A stretch of 64,000 nt of DNA, taken from contig BDSL01000101.1 of NCBI GenBank assembly GCA_003116995.1, positions 310,001 to 374,000 on the forward strand, in the 5' to 3' direction. The position numbers and the translations under genes were made by a program. Position 1 is the stretch's first letter. Every line of letters starts with the position of its first letter. Of this stretch, positions 1 to 11,200 are shown piece by piece. Below the pieces are notes generated by a model that was not told where the DNA came from, ran no database searches, and saw only the letters and a program-made list of their open reading frames with translations. Origin of the DNA: Yamagishiella unicocca. Lineage: Eukaryota > Chlorophyta > Chlorophyceae > Chlamydomonadales > Volvocaceae.

Positions 1-1714
1 CAATCTCCTCCGCCCCTCTCTTGCCGCCGCCGCCCCCATCCTCATCATCGTCGTCGTCACTGCTGACGTCAGCACGCTCCTCCTCCCCACGGAAAAAGTC
101 CCCGCACAGCTGGGTCGTGAGCTCCTTACGAAGGCACGTAGTGCCGTACAACATCCGCCATTCGGCTTCCGATTCGTACGTCGTACGCCTGCCCAGCCAG
201 TGCTTCAGTACGACAAGGAGCTCCGTGAGGATCTGTGCGCAGCGCATGGCATGCGGTGCCTGGTCGTTCCCCAGGTTCGACCTCACAGCCACGCCGTCCG
301 ACACTGGGGGCCGTCAAGAGGTCAGGGCGAGGGGAGGCGAGAGGGGGAGGGGGAGCATTGCACGATGTAGCGTTGAGGAAAGGGAGCATTCTGGCCACAA
401 AGCAAGCAAGGGCCGAGCCGGCAGTGTCCTCACAGCGGTTGGCGCTTCATGCACTTTGCTACGTGCTGCTGCCACCCTGTTGCCACCACCTAAAACCCAA
501 CCCTAGGTGTGGCGAGAAAGGTAAGTCGTGGACCCCGTCAGCAGCATTGATATCTGAGCCTCACTCACGATCCCAGTCGCGATGGCAAAAGTACATTCCC
601 ATCAGCTGCGGCAAGGCGGGCGGAAGGGGTGGGCGGATGGGGCGAGTAGAAGGGGCGGAAGGCATCAGTGACTTCTTCGTAACCAAACATATTTACAGCA
701 ACCAGGATCGAATGTCAATATCGTCTAGAGCTGTCTTTTGACTGCTTCTGCCCAAACATCGCGCACGGCGATGGTATTATGATACCATGGAACGGTAAGT
801 GCACCCTGACGTGCGTACGGCATAGTGGGATTGATGCTTACCAGCCCCTTGAACATGGACAACACCCGCAGCGCCTCCTCTCGTCTGGAGTAGGCCTGCT
901 GGATACTGCGCAGCGCAGCACAAATGAGGACATCGGGGCCTGAGTGCGCAGCCGACAACAGCCGTGGCGCTACGCTGACTTTGCAATGGGTGATGCTTGC
1001 ATTAAATTGGATGTCCGCACGCTGCATTATCGTATCACGCGCGCGCCCCCACAACTTCCTCCTCGGCCTATCCAACGTTAACTGTTGTACGGCATCTCGT
1101 ACAGACTGTTCGGACGCCCAGGCGTGCCGTGGAATAAATGATGAAGAGGCGGTTTACCCGAACGGTGGCAATCACATCGCGGGTACTTATGCTCTGGATC
1201 ATGATACGTTGCAACACCTGCCTGAACACGAGGGGGAACACGGTCCCGACTGATATGATGGTGAACTCCACTCGGAACCTGTCGGGGAAGGGAACAGGTG
1301 GAGCTTAGAGGAAAACTGAAGGGATTAGGTGGGCGGAATGTGCTGGAACAGCGGTGTGCACTTTCAGGCTGGCTGCACTTCGCCACGCGCACGACAGTCG
1401 AAACGGCAACCCGCGCACTCGCCTCAGGTCCAACATCGAGGTCTGGCAGAAGTACACCATCATGCAGGACAATGCAGCCATTGCGAGAGTCCTGATGTTG
1501 ACGAGGAATATGCAGGCCCTGAAAGCGACGTCAAACGCGAACGGCCGTAAGAATTGCTAACAGGTTTCAGCGAGCGCTGGCTTTTTCGCGGGTCAAATAG
1601 GCATCTAACACACCTCACGTATCTTACAGCATGGATCCATAGCCGCCAGCGGTGCCCTGCGCGATGTTTCCTCGGCCGGGGCTTGCAGTGGTCCGGCGCA
1701 GGTGAGACACGCAT
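1..1714 (-). CDS. multi-pass membrane protein, left tandem copy (5' exons only)
   Basis: Partial gene cut by the window edge. Exons read as 1614-1714, 1423-1518, 1222-1278, 842-905, 570-606 and 1-303 (open to the left). They align exon by exon with the gene at 3678-7018, with the same exon lengths (96, 57, 64 and 37 nt) and phases. Exon 1 starts MRVSPAPD and ends RWRLWIHAVRYVR; exon 2 is a membrane segment (CIFLVNIRTLAMAALSCMM); exon 3 has VEFTIISVGTVFPLVF; exon 4 has QQAYSRREEALRVLSMFKGL; exon 5 has MYFCHRDWD. Exon 6 carries SDGVAVRSNLGND and ends in an acidic Asp-rich stretch. All exons are open and in phase, so this looks like a gene, not a pseudogene, but exons 2 and 3 have GC rather than GT donors. 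Function unknown. Confidence 0.75.
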
Positions 1715-3677
1715 CAGGGCTTGTGCAGCGAATTATTACAGGTTACAGTAGAATACGCTGTTTAACAACTCAGGCGCTACGTCCGAACCCCGAAGCTGCT
1801 TCTACTGAGTACGACGAAGCCGCACGGAGAAGTGCAGCACCCTACTGCCTATGTCGCGATTGTTATTTCAGGCCCCCAGCGCCCATTTATTCAAGTGATT
1901 CTCAGACTTCTCCTCATAAGAAGGCAGGTTCCAATGCACCATCGCCAAAAGCGGAAGCTAGGGCCGTTGAAAAAACGGGGTTCAATGAGCGCGCGGACTC
2001 AGCCAAGTCTCCTTATAGACGAAGATCACAATGAATTGCTCGGAACATTTCACGGCTACCTGAATCTCCACGGTTCTCCCTTGTCCTTTTGCATCGTGAC
2101 CGTATCCCGTGGTTCCAATGAGAAAGTAACGGAAGGTGTTCCCAATTACACTGGCCCTGGGGCCCGGCCCTGCCTTCTTACGCACATGACAGCTGTGTAA
2201 CTTGCTAAAATTGTTATGTCGTTGAATACGAAAGCCCCGGGGCCCTAACTTGTCGTCACCTGCCAGGGCAGGCCGCGTCGGTCAAAGGCCGTTCAGTTAT
2301 TGTGACGCTTAAAGGCTGTGAACGGAACAGCTGTCGAGTATAATTGTGAAGTAACATATTTATCTTCGCGTCGAGGTGCTCAGTGGGTGATTCGGCGGGA
2401 GAGGACGCGTTGGACTGGTTGGGCGGACAGGGGCGGACACGGCAGGCCCCGCCCAGGCGGACGCGCCCAGCCCCACTGCATGCAAGAATCGGTTGTCGGC
2501 TACATGCTCCCACGCGACGTGCTGCATGGGTACATCGTATCAGAGACGACTGTCGTGACAAGTCCTGGCTCGAGCTATCTCCATATGCAGTCAACACACT
2601 AGTATCCACGGCGGAGCGCCAGGCCGGCAGTGTGTCACGACAGCCCCATCAGAGTTACACCAGTGCTGCTCACTCCCTATCGTACACACCGTCATGCACC
2701 ACGGACAGTACGGCAGTATCAACCAGACAAGCACGGCATATCACAATATGCTGTGGCAAACAAAAATACTAACAGCCGTATAGCCGAGGCAAATCCTGGG
2801 GGAGAACAACCACAGAGACTGGGTCACGGCGCCTGACATGTGGCCGGCGCGCCGATGCAGGCCATCAATAGTTAGTACCGCATAGGGCGGCATCAGGCAG
2901 CGTCTGATGGCGGAGATTCGGCCGCCCATGCCACAATTAGGTAACCACAATCCGTCATGCACTCCGAATGCTATCACACAGCCACGCAGCACTCAAGGCT
3001 CTTGACACATGTCTTCGCTTCTCCACGACCTGCGAGAAGGCCAATGCTTCTTTGCATTTACGTGCACCCTGGGGGTTCTGTGTCGATTATTACCCGTTCA
3101 ATCGTTATCGTACTCCATCGGCAAATTTGCCCAGAGGAAGGGTACAAGATTATGGACAGTATCATAAACGCCACGTCGTACATGCCTGATGAACTTTCCG
3201 CACGTCACTGACACGTCAACCTCGCGCCGTGTGGCTGAGGTGCAGTATCGCAACAACCCCAATCGCGCCATGAACAAATGCAAGTGAACATCCGGCTAGC
3301 CAAAAATAGCGATGAAAATTGCGCACCATACGTAGCTATGCAAAAATTCTCATGCATCTAAGATGAAACTCGCCTTCACTGCTGACCGCACATTTCCGTG
3401 TGTCGTGCGCGCCGCTGGGCAGCCAGCCCCTGACACCGCCTCACCTTCAAGTCGCTAAGAGCGCCGCCTGACTGGTCCATCCTGATGCTCTCGGGGTGGC
3501 ACAGTTCCACACATCTGACAACCACCTAATGGACTGAACCTTCCCTTTTTTGCATATTGCACAACCATCAGTTTCTCCCTCCCGCACATACCGGTACACA
3601 TGCATCACACAGTTCCCATTCCGCACATACACCTCCCTCCCATCGTTGCGTCCCTGGCGCTGATGCTGCGCTAAGCA
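1715..3677. other. spacer between the tandem copies
   Basis: About 2 kb of mixed base composition between the start of the left copy and the stop of the right copy. It should hold the left copy's promoter and the right copy's 3' UTR. I see no coding exon, RNA gene or repeat that I can support. Confidence 0.5.
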
Positions 3678-6600
3678 TCATATCCTCCACGCCTCCACCA
3701 CTGTATTACCACCCGACTCCCCGCCGTTGTCCACAACAGCTGTCACGGAGGCAGTGGTTGTGCTGCCCGCCAGCCGGGCACCAGCTTTCACACCGGAGTC
3801 GCCGCCATTAGTGTCGGTCGCCTTGGCCTTCAGCAATCCCGCCTCCTCCTCCCGGGCCGCTGCCCTACTGCGCACGTAGCGTTGTACCGTGACCGCGAAC
3901 TCGCGATCGATGTTGAAGAACACGTCGTCCATGCCGATGCCGTCAAACGGGTTCTCCAGCGCCACCTGAACGTGAAACCTGGATCCAGATACGGCAGGGT
4001 TTGAAACACCACGGTTTTGCGCTTGATTGGGTTTTGCGGTACAGCACCCGTATTTCAAAGCACCATGTCAGATATACGTGGCACGCAGCGGGTATGTGTG
4101 TGCACGTTGTATTCACTCCTGCCCCTTCTAGGTGTTAGCAGCATCTCCCATGCACCCTTCATGCGCGCGGCAATGCTACGGGCCACCCAGCCCCATGCAG
4201 TGATGGCCTACACAGCTGCCGACAAGTGACACGTAAGCAGCAACGCCGCGCGCACTCACAACGTCGAGACCACCAGCACGTACAGCACGGCGGTGAAGTA
4301 GCCCGCGGGGCAGCTGCCGGTGGTGTCCTGCGGTCTCGGAGCGAGGGGCGGCGGGAAGGGAGACCATGAGTTCACCACAGCTCACCGTCGATGCGAGCAA
4401 GGCTTGGTGGCCTTGCAGACGATCGTACCCCCATGCATCACGCCGATCGCCACGTCCTGCGCGCCGTACAGCGCCCGTGTCCTCCTTCTGCACTGACTGC
4501 CACACGATGGAAGTAGACGTGGACCACCTACCCCACTAACCCTTATCCAATGCGCAGCACGTGTACTGCTCACGCTCGATCCACACCGGTGCGATGCTCT
4601 GCCCCCCTGGAGCTGGGTACGGTAACCCGGGCCGCCCCCAGCACTCACGTCCTCCCATCTGGAGCCGACGCACATGTAGGCGAAGTACGGCGCCGCCATG
4701 ACGATGGACGCCACCACCAGGGTGAACGACACATAGCGCAGCATGAAGGGCGTGCGGTACTCCCGGAGGTAGCGCAGCCTGCAGTACGTACGAACGTACG
4801 ACACGGTACGACACGGTGGCAGGGCGCACCGGCGGAGGGCATTGGGGGAGGCGGCAGGTTCAGCAGGGTGTGGGGCAGCAGCTGTGGGTGGATGTGGGGC
4901 GGAGGTATTAGCATTTGGCAAACCATGGTAGGAAGTCAAGCGACCCGAGCCCGCCAGCCATGTGTCAGGGGCAGGTAGCTCACCTCTCGATCACCTCGGC
5001 CGTCTTGGAAGTGTAAGCCGCCAGGCGGCTCATGCCGGCCTCGCCTGTGTCCCAAGAGAGGGCGCCGTAGCGCCATGTGGTCAGCAGAGGACGTGGCAAA
5101 GCAGCGGAGAGCATGGTAAACACGGACGGAGCGCGGGAGGTTCGGGCCCGCGATTGGGGTCATGTAAGGCCGGCACTCGGCAGCGCTCGACCCCTTCTGC
5201 CCGTCATGGAGGTCTGCGGCCCGGGAGGCTGCCCGCAGCGGACTGCCGCCATGCAGCGGCGTTGCGCCCGGTGCAAGCCAGGCCGACCCGACCCACCCGA
5301 CTTGGTGACGTTTGCGACGGCCATGAGCTTCTCGTTGTGGATGTTGATCTGGCTGATTATGTCGTACATGCTGAAATACAGCTGCCAGTGCGGGTCCTGC
5401 TCTGCCACCTCGGCACGGCTGCTCTGTCCGTTCATGTCATCATCATCGTCATCGTCGCTGTCCTCCTTGCGCCCCTCCTTGCCCCGCCAGAACGCGCCCG
5501 ACAGCTGGACCAGCACCCACATGATGCCCGTGCTGCGGGAGCCCGTGGTGCCGTACAGCATGCGCCACTCCGACTCGGACTCGTACGCGGTGTGTCCGGA
5601 CAGCCAGCGGCGGAGGGTGGACAGGAACTGCGTGATGAGGTCCGCACAGCGCACGGCATGCGGCGCGTCGTCGTTGCCCAGGTTGGACCGCACCGCCACG
5701 CCGTCGGAAACTGCGCCGCCAAGCAAACACGTAGTAGAAATTGGTACATTGGGTTCCAAACATGTGTTGGAAAAGGACGCGTCGTTTATCGCATGCTCAG
5801 GACAAATGTGGGTCGGCAAATATAGCGCGGACGACGGGGAGCGTCGGTTTACTTACGATCCCAGTCTCGGTTACAGAAGTAAGTTCCAATCAGCTGCGCG
5901 AGATCGTGGGTCAGGGCGCGGGAGGGAGGCGCGGCGACACTTCAGTGCTCGATATACACGAAGGAGTGTCAGCGAGCCTATGATGTGGTTACTGGCACTT
6001 GAGGTCGTCTACTCCATTACCGATAAAGGATATTTTTTAAATATTCTCCGGGTATGTGCCCTGCCAGGCAAGCCCTCGCGACGCGAGTCCCATGCGTGGC
6101 CGTGCGCATTGCAGGTGCCAGCTACCGACGTTCACGCCGGTGGCCCGTACCCACAACGGCTTCGCCTCTCACAGCCGCGGCGAGGCTCCAGACAGGGCTG
6201 CAGGTCTCAGGCTGGGTGCAGCAGCCTAGCTACGAAACTTACCAGCCCCTTCAGGATGGATAGGTTTCGGAGCGCCTCCTCTCTCCGGGAAAATGCTTGC
6301 TGGATGCTGCGCGGGGCGGCATAGGAAGCTTATTGGGTTTGGGGCACGTCAGCATGACAGTGCTGCTCGCTGGGCAAGCGGCTGGCGCCGTCAAGCAGAG
6401 CCGGGTGTTGCTGTCCACATCGGAGGCCGCCGGCACCAAGTTTGGGAAGGAGACCCAGCGCGTCCAGTTCGCAAATGACGCATTTCGGCAGTTGCGTGCT
6501 GCGGTTGGGTTGGTGAGCGTGGCATGAATGCTGATGCTATGACAGCCTTGCCCATTTCGAAAACCCGTCGTAACGGTGCCACATCAAACCCTAACAGGTT

Positions 6601-7018
6601 TGGCGCTGCCTACCTGAACACGAGCGGGAACACGGTTCCCACGGAGAGGATGCTGAACTCCATACGAAACCTGCACAGGATTGGGCCCAAATTGATACCA
6701 CGGGTTTCGCCCGCTGGAGCAGGCTGAGGCGACACCCGGACTTACATGAGGTTGAGCGTCTCGCTCTGGCATAGGTAGACCATCATACATGCTAATGCTG
6801 ACATAACAATTGTCCGCGCGTTGACGAGAAAAATGCAAGCCCTGCGAACGCCGACACCCTGTTACAACGGCCTTCAGTGAGATTCCGGCCGTTGATTCCC
6901 CAACAAACCTTAAATATCGGAAGAGAAGAATCCAAAGCCGCCATCGTTTTACCATATGGCCTTTACGCCTGAAGGTGTCCATTGGCTTCGCAGCCTCTTG
7001 AGCTGGAGTTACTTGCAT
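3678..7018 (-). CDS. multi-pass membrane protein, right tandem copy
   Basis: Intron-rich gene for a membrane protein of about 480 aa. Exons: 6909-7018 (ATG, MQVTPAQE), 6746-6841, 6614-6670, 6243-6306, 5857-5893, 5297-5710, 4984-5044, 4649-4778, a small exon near 4572-4609 that I cannot phase cleanly, 4386-4456, 4260-4327 and 3678-3978. Hydrophobic segments: IVMSALACMMVYL, ILSVGTVFPLVF, VSFTLVVASIVMAAPYFAYM and YFTAVLYVLVVSTL. Conserved-looking motifs: FPLVFSIQQAFSRREEAL, RDWD, LREYRTPFMLRYVSF and VALENPFDGIGMDDVFF. From memory, this motif set belongs to uncharacterised algal/protist membrane proteins whose layout (paired membrane segments, then a Pro-Phe-Asp acidic motif) recalls bestrophin-type anion channels; that link is an inference. 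The C-terminus is a charged tail. A variable Asp-rich loop lies in exon 6. Confidence 0.8.
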
Positions 7019-8207
7019 AGCTCTTGCAACGCCAAAACAGCTAGATTCCGTTTACACCTACGTATATGCGTTCAATTGGTGTTCCATTTCGCGTCGGTCA
7101 AAATTTTCTGAACTTTGTCGAGTGCTTCGAACTTGTCGTCGCCTCTATTCACCACAAAAATGACCTCAATCGTTACCCATTAACTGTTGCTGACATTAAT
7201 TACGACCCGCGCCCTACAGCTGAGTGTTCACGTCGATCGCACCTCGAATGCGCGACGGCGAAGCGCTCCGAAGTATGCGAAACCTTTGTAATCTTGCATC
7301 CAGGCAGCTCCTCACCGGGACGCATGATCGCATCATCTTCAGCTTATTTCATTATGCTTACTGCAAAACACGGTGACCGATGTCGGTGGATCGCCTCCGA
7401 GCCGCCTCCACGAGGAGGTGCGCTGAATGCCTTTCAAACGCTGGGATCATGATGTTCCAACATCCAGTTCAAAGCGCGTGTTCAGCAGCGCATTTTCCCC
7501 CGACACAGCATGCCTCAACCTGTCGGCAGTTCTTCTGCACAGCTCCCGGAATGACTGTCGCCCAGCACACGACAACCGTGGACCAGGCTGCCCGCGCGGG
7601 AAGACCAGGCCGCACCTAGTTCTACGTCCCCTGAGGCTAACCACTGCGGCCGTCATCAGATCCAGATCCCGGCCACATGACCGACCCTGACCGACAAGCC
7701 GATGTACCTTTTTTCAATGCCCCTTACACCGTGGGTTTTACGAGCCGGAAATAGCTACAGTGGCCCGTGTCAGCCGCTGCCGTACGTCTACCGCTCCTAA
7801 AGCCATCAGTCAAGGCGGCCTTCACTAGAGTTCTGCGACGGAAGGCGCTACCAGCACTTCCGCCAGAGTTCACGCCGCGACGAGCCCAGCACCGCATGCT
7901 ACAACCAGTCGTACATAAGGCTCTTGCTGTAAACGCCGGCCCGGACCGTGACAACGATTCCGTGGAAGAAGAGGCGCCCACATACCGGTGTCGGCCCACC
8001 TGCTGACACCCTCAAGGGCGCACCGACCGTCGAATATGATCCCCGCAGCCGCTCCACCGCCCGACAGCAACTCGATACACATGCTCGCCGTCCTGCCCTC
8101 CTCCGTCACCCCCAGTAAGCCCCGCTCTTTGCGTCCCCGCTACATGTTTCCGCCCACCAGAGTCCCACTGCCGCCGCCAGGCCATTTTCCGCCAGCCAGT
8201 GGGCTCT
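7019..8207. other. intergenic region, membrane gene to RPN1
   Basis: Holds the 5' flank of the membrane gene and the 3' UTR of RPN1, both transcribed leftward. No further gene seen; open frames here lack codon structure or family resemblance. Confidence 0.5.
7724..7728 (-). terminator. candidate TGTAA poly(A) signal for RPN1
   Basis: The minus strand reads TGTAA here, the pentamer used as poly(A) signal in Chlamydomonas-type algae. It lies about 480 nt downstream of the RPN1 stop codon. A five-base match is weak on its own; the distance is plausible for an algal 3' UTR. Confidence 0.35.
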
Positions 8208-11200
8208 CTACTTGCCCTCATCCATGGCCACGTACTCGGGGTTCTTGGTTAGGATGACCTGGCCCTCCAGGATGGGCGACAGCGGCAGCCACTCCTCCGT
8301 CGCCAGCTCCGCGCGCTCGCCCACACCCAGCAGCACCGGGGTGGTATGTGTTTGGAAGCCTGGGGGAGGGAGGGGGGACAAGGGGGGAGGCAGCAGCGGG
8401 AAGGGAGTCGGTATGTGTGCCGCCCGGTGGGGCCCAGTCAGGGGCCCAGAGGGTATCAGCTTGCGGTGCGTGTCCTCAGAAATCCTTTCCATGGGAAGCA
8501 TGACAGGGCTCCGAGACCAGGTTCAAACGTGGTTGGTAGGGAACAAGGGCAGACCGCCGCCAACGCCCCGAGATCCCCGGTCTCGTCAGCCTGCACGACG
8601 GAAGGCATGCACCGCCCTGCTCGGCCGCTTCTCGGGTCTCCACCGCGCTCACCCGTGATGGTCTTGGGTCGGCCAGCTTGAGCCACTACGTCCACCGCCG
8701 TGCCGACGCGGCAGGGCACCGGCAGCGGGCGGCCCTCCTCGTCCAGCGTCAGCAGCATGCGCGGCTTGATGGCCACCGAGAGGCAGTAGAGCAGGTAGTG
8801 GTGCTTGCCTCCTAGGGTGGCCTTGAGGTCCAGGCACGAGAAGAGGACGGACAGGACACCTGCCAACGCCACGCCTAGGAAAGGGAATAATGGAGGCAAG
8901 CGAAGGGCATCACGACGGGGGACCGGGATGGGTGTGGAGGAGGCGGAGGGGGGGCAGCAGGGCTGCGTCACGCACTGAATCGCTCTTCCGGCCAAACTCG
9001 ATGTCCGGCTAAACTGTTCATGCACCAGCAGACACCACCACATGATGCCGCCGCAACAACAACGCTGGTAGGTAGGCGCGCCTCAGGGGTAGACAAAGAC
9101 CATCCCGCCCCGCAATAGGCATACTCTCACCTGAGCAGAGCTGGCGGTCGGTGTGGTAGGGGTTGATTGTGAGCAGCCCCTTGCCCATGTGCACCAGGCC
9201 TTGCGCCAGTCGCACCAGGAACAGCGCAGTGGGCTCCTTGTAGTAGTACGACGCCAGGCCACGCAGCAGACCAGCCAGGCGGGCGTTGTTGGTGCCTGGG
9301 AGATAGGGGTGGCGGGGAGATAGGGGTGGCAGGGAGACAGGGGTGGGCGATAGGGGTGGCAGGGCGATAGGGGTGGCAGGGAGATAGGGGTGGGCGATAG
9401 GGGTGGCAGGGAGATAGGGGTGGGCGATAGGGGTGGCAGGGAGATAGGGGTGGGCGATAGGGGTGGCAACCGGGAGAGGTTTTAGGTGGGAGCATGCAGA
9501 GTGGGCAAGGCCAGGCGGGCTCGGGAGCGCGATGGGGATTCGAGATCCACATACACACACGCGATGGGGATTCGAGATCCACATACACTACACGCGATGG
9601 GGATTCGAGATCCACATACACACACGCGATGGGGATTCGAGATCCACATACACACACGCGATGGGGATTCGAGATCCACATACACACACGCGATGGGGAT
9701 TCGAGATCCACATACACACACGCGATGGGGATTCGAGATCCACATACACACACGCGATGGGGATTCGAGATCCACATACACACACGCGGCACCGCGCAGC
9801 GACAGCCTCTGTCCCCGCTCACCCGCTCCCAGCAGTCCGAGCCCCACGATGGCGTTGTTGGCCACCTCGCTGTCCTGGTCGTGGCTCAGGCGGCTGAGGG
9901 TGTCCATCACCAGCATGTCCGGGTTGGAGATGTGCAGCAGGCTGATGGCGAGAGGAACCGCGCGGCGAGCTGGACCGTCGCCGTACTGTGGTGGGAGGCG
10001 GGGTGGGAAACGGGGGCCAGGGGTGAGGCATGGGATAAGGCCCGCACGACAGGACACGGGGGAAGGAAGGAAGGACCCAGGAACAACCGTATCAGGGGAC
10101 AGGGCGCAAGTGGTCCGGACTGGGGCCGGGCGACAGGTGCATGCCCCCAGCGGCCCCCCCCATGCCCCCAGCGGCCCCCACACGGCCCCAGCTGCTCGCC
10201 CCAACCCACCTGCAGCAGGTGCTCCAGCACGCGCCCGGCCATCTGTGAGCCCAGCGGCTCGGCCATAGCGATCAGCGCCAGGCCGATTACCGCCGCACCT
10301 TGGTGGATGGTCTGCGGCAGAGAGTTGACGAGGCGGAAGGGGTTGGCCGTGGTTGGATCAGGTAGGACTTTGCCCCAAACTTGCCGCTGTCGCTCCCTGG
10401 CCAGTTGCGCAAAGTGACGAGGGAAGCAACGCGCTGATGCCGCCCGCCTGCCTCACCCCTGGCGGAGAACCCACTCCCCCAGCGTGCTGCCCAAGCGTCC
10501 GTACCTTATGCGCTGACGACTCGTCCGCCGTGATGTGCTCTCCGCACATCGCTAGTAGCCCTTGCACCTGAGTGAGTGCGGGCGGAGGGGTGACGGGAGG
10601 CGACCGTCGTGCCATGTCGTGGCATGTCATGTCAGCACGTCGATGCGGCAACCAGCGTAGGAGCTGGTCTGCAGGGCGCCCTGACGCTGTACCCGAGCCT
10701 ACCCCCCACGCAGCTCCCAGGCCCCTCTCGGACCACCCACCCCCACCCCCAGGCCCCTCTTCGACCACCCCACCTTGAGCACGTTGCCCGTGCCGGCGTA
10801 CGCGCATGAGTCCAGTGTGACCACCGCGAACTGGCTGATGCGCTCGCTGAGCGTCTTGGCCACCTGGGGGCGGGAGGGGGAGGCGTGAGACCGTGGCCAG
10901 GGACTGCCGCAGGCGGGGCGATGGAGGGCCTGTCCACTGCAGGCAGCAGCCCCAGCAGCGGCAGGCAGCAGCCCCAGCAGCGGCAGGCAGCAGCCCCAGC
11001 AGCGGCAGGCAGCCGCACAGCCCCAGCAGCTGCTCCCGCGGGCCACGATGCAACACGGCACGGCACGACCCGGCGTCCTTCCTGTGTCCCCGCGCTGCCC
11101 GGCCGCCCACCTCCACGGTCGCCTCCGCCAGCTCCTGCTTGCCCAGGAACAGCAGCCCCAGCGCCAGGCACATGAGCTTGGCGTAGGGGGTGGACAGCTC

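Noticed and set aside
1..1714. Left membrane gene as a pseudogene
   Set aside because: Frame, phase and start are preserved; the GC donors fit the GC-AG class rather than random decay.
6942..6944. Alternative start ATGGCGGCTTTGG for the right membrane gene
   Set aside because: Its frame does not join exon 2 in phase, whereas the ATG at 7018 does and matches the left copy's N-terminus.
9482..10417. Long ORFs on both strands through the 9.5-9.8 kb repeats
   Set aside because: They read a 32-bp tandem array in which frame rotates with each copy; the region is an RPN1 intron flanked by clean splice sites.
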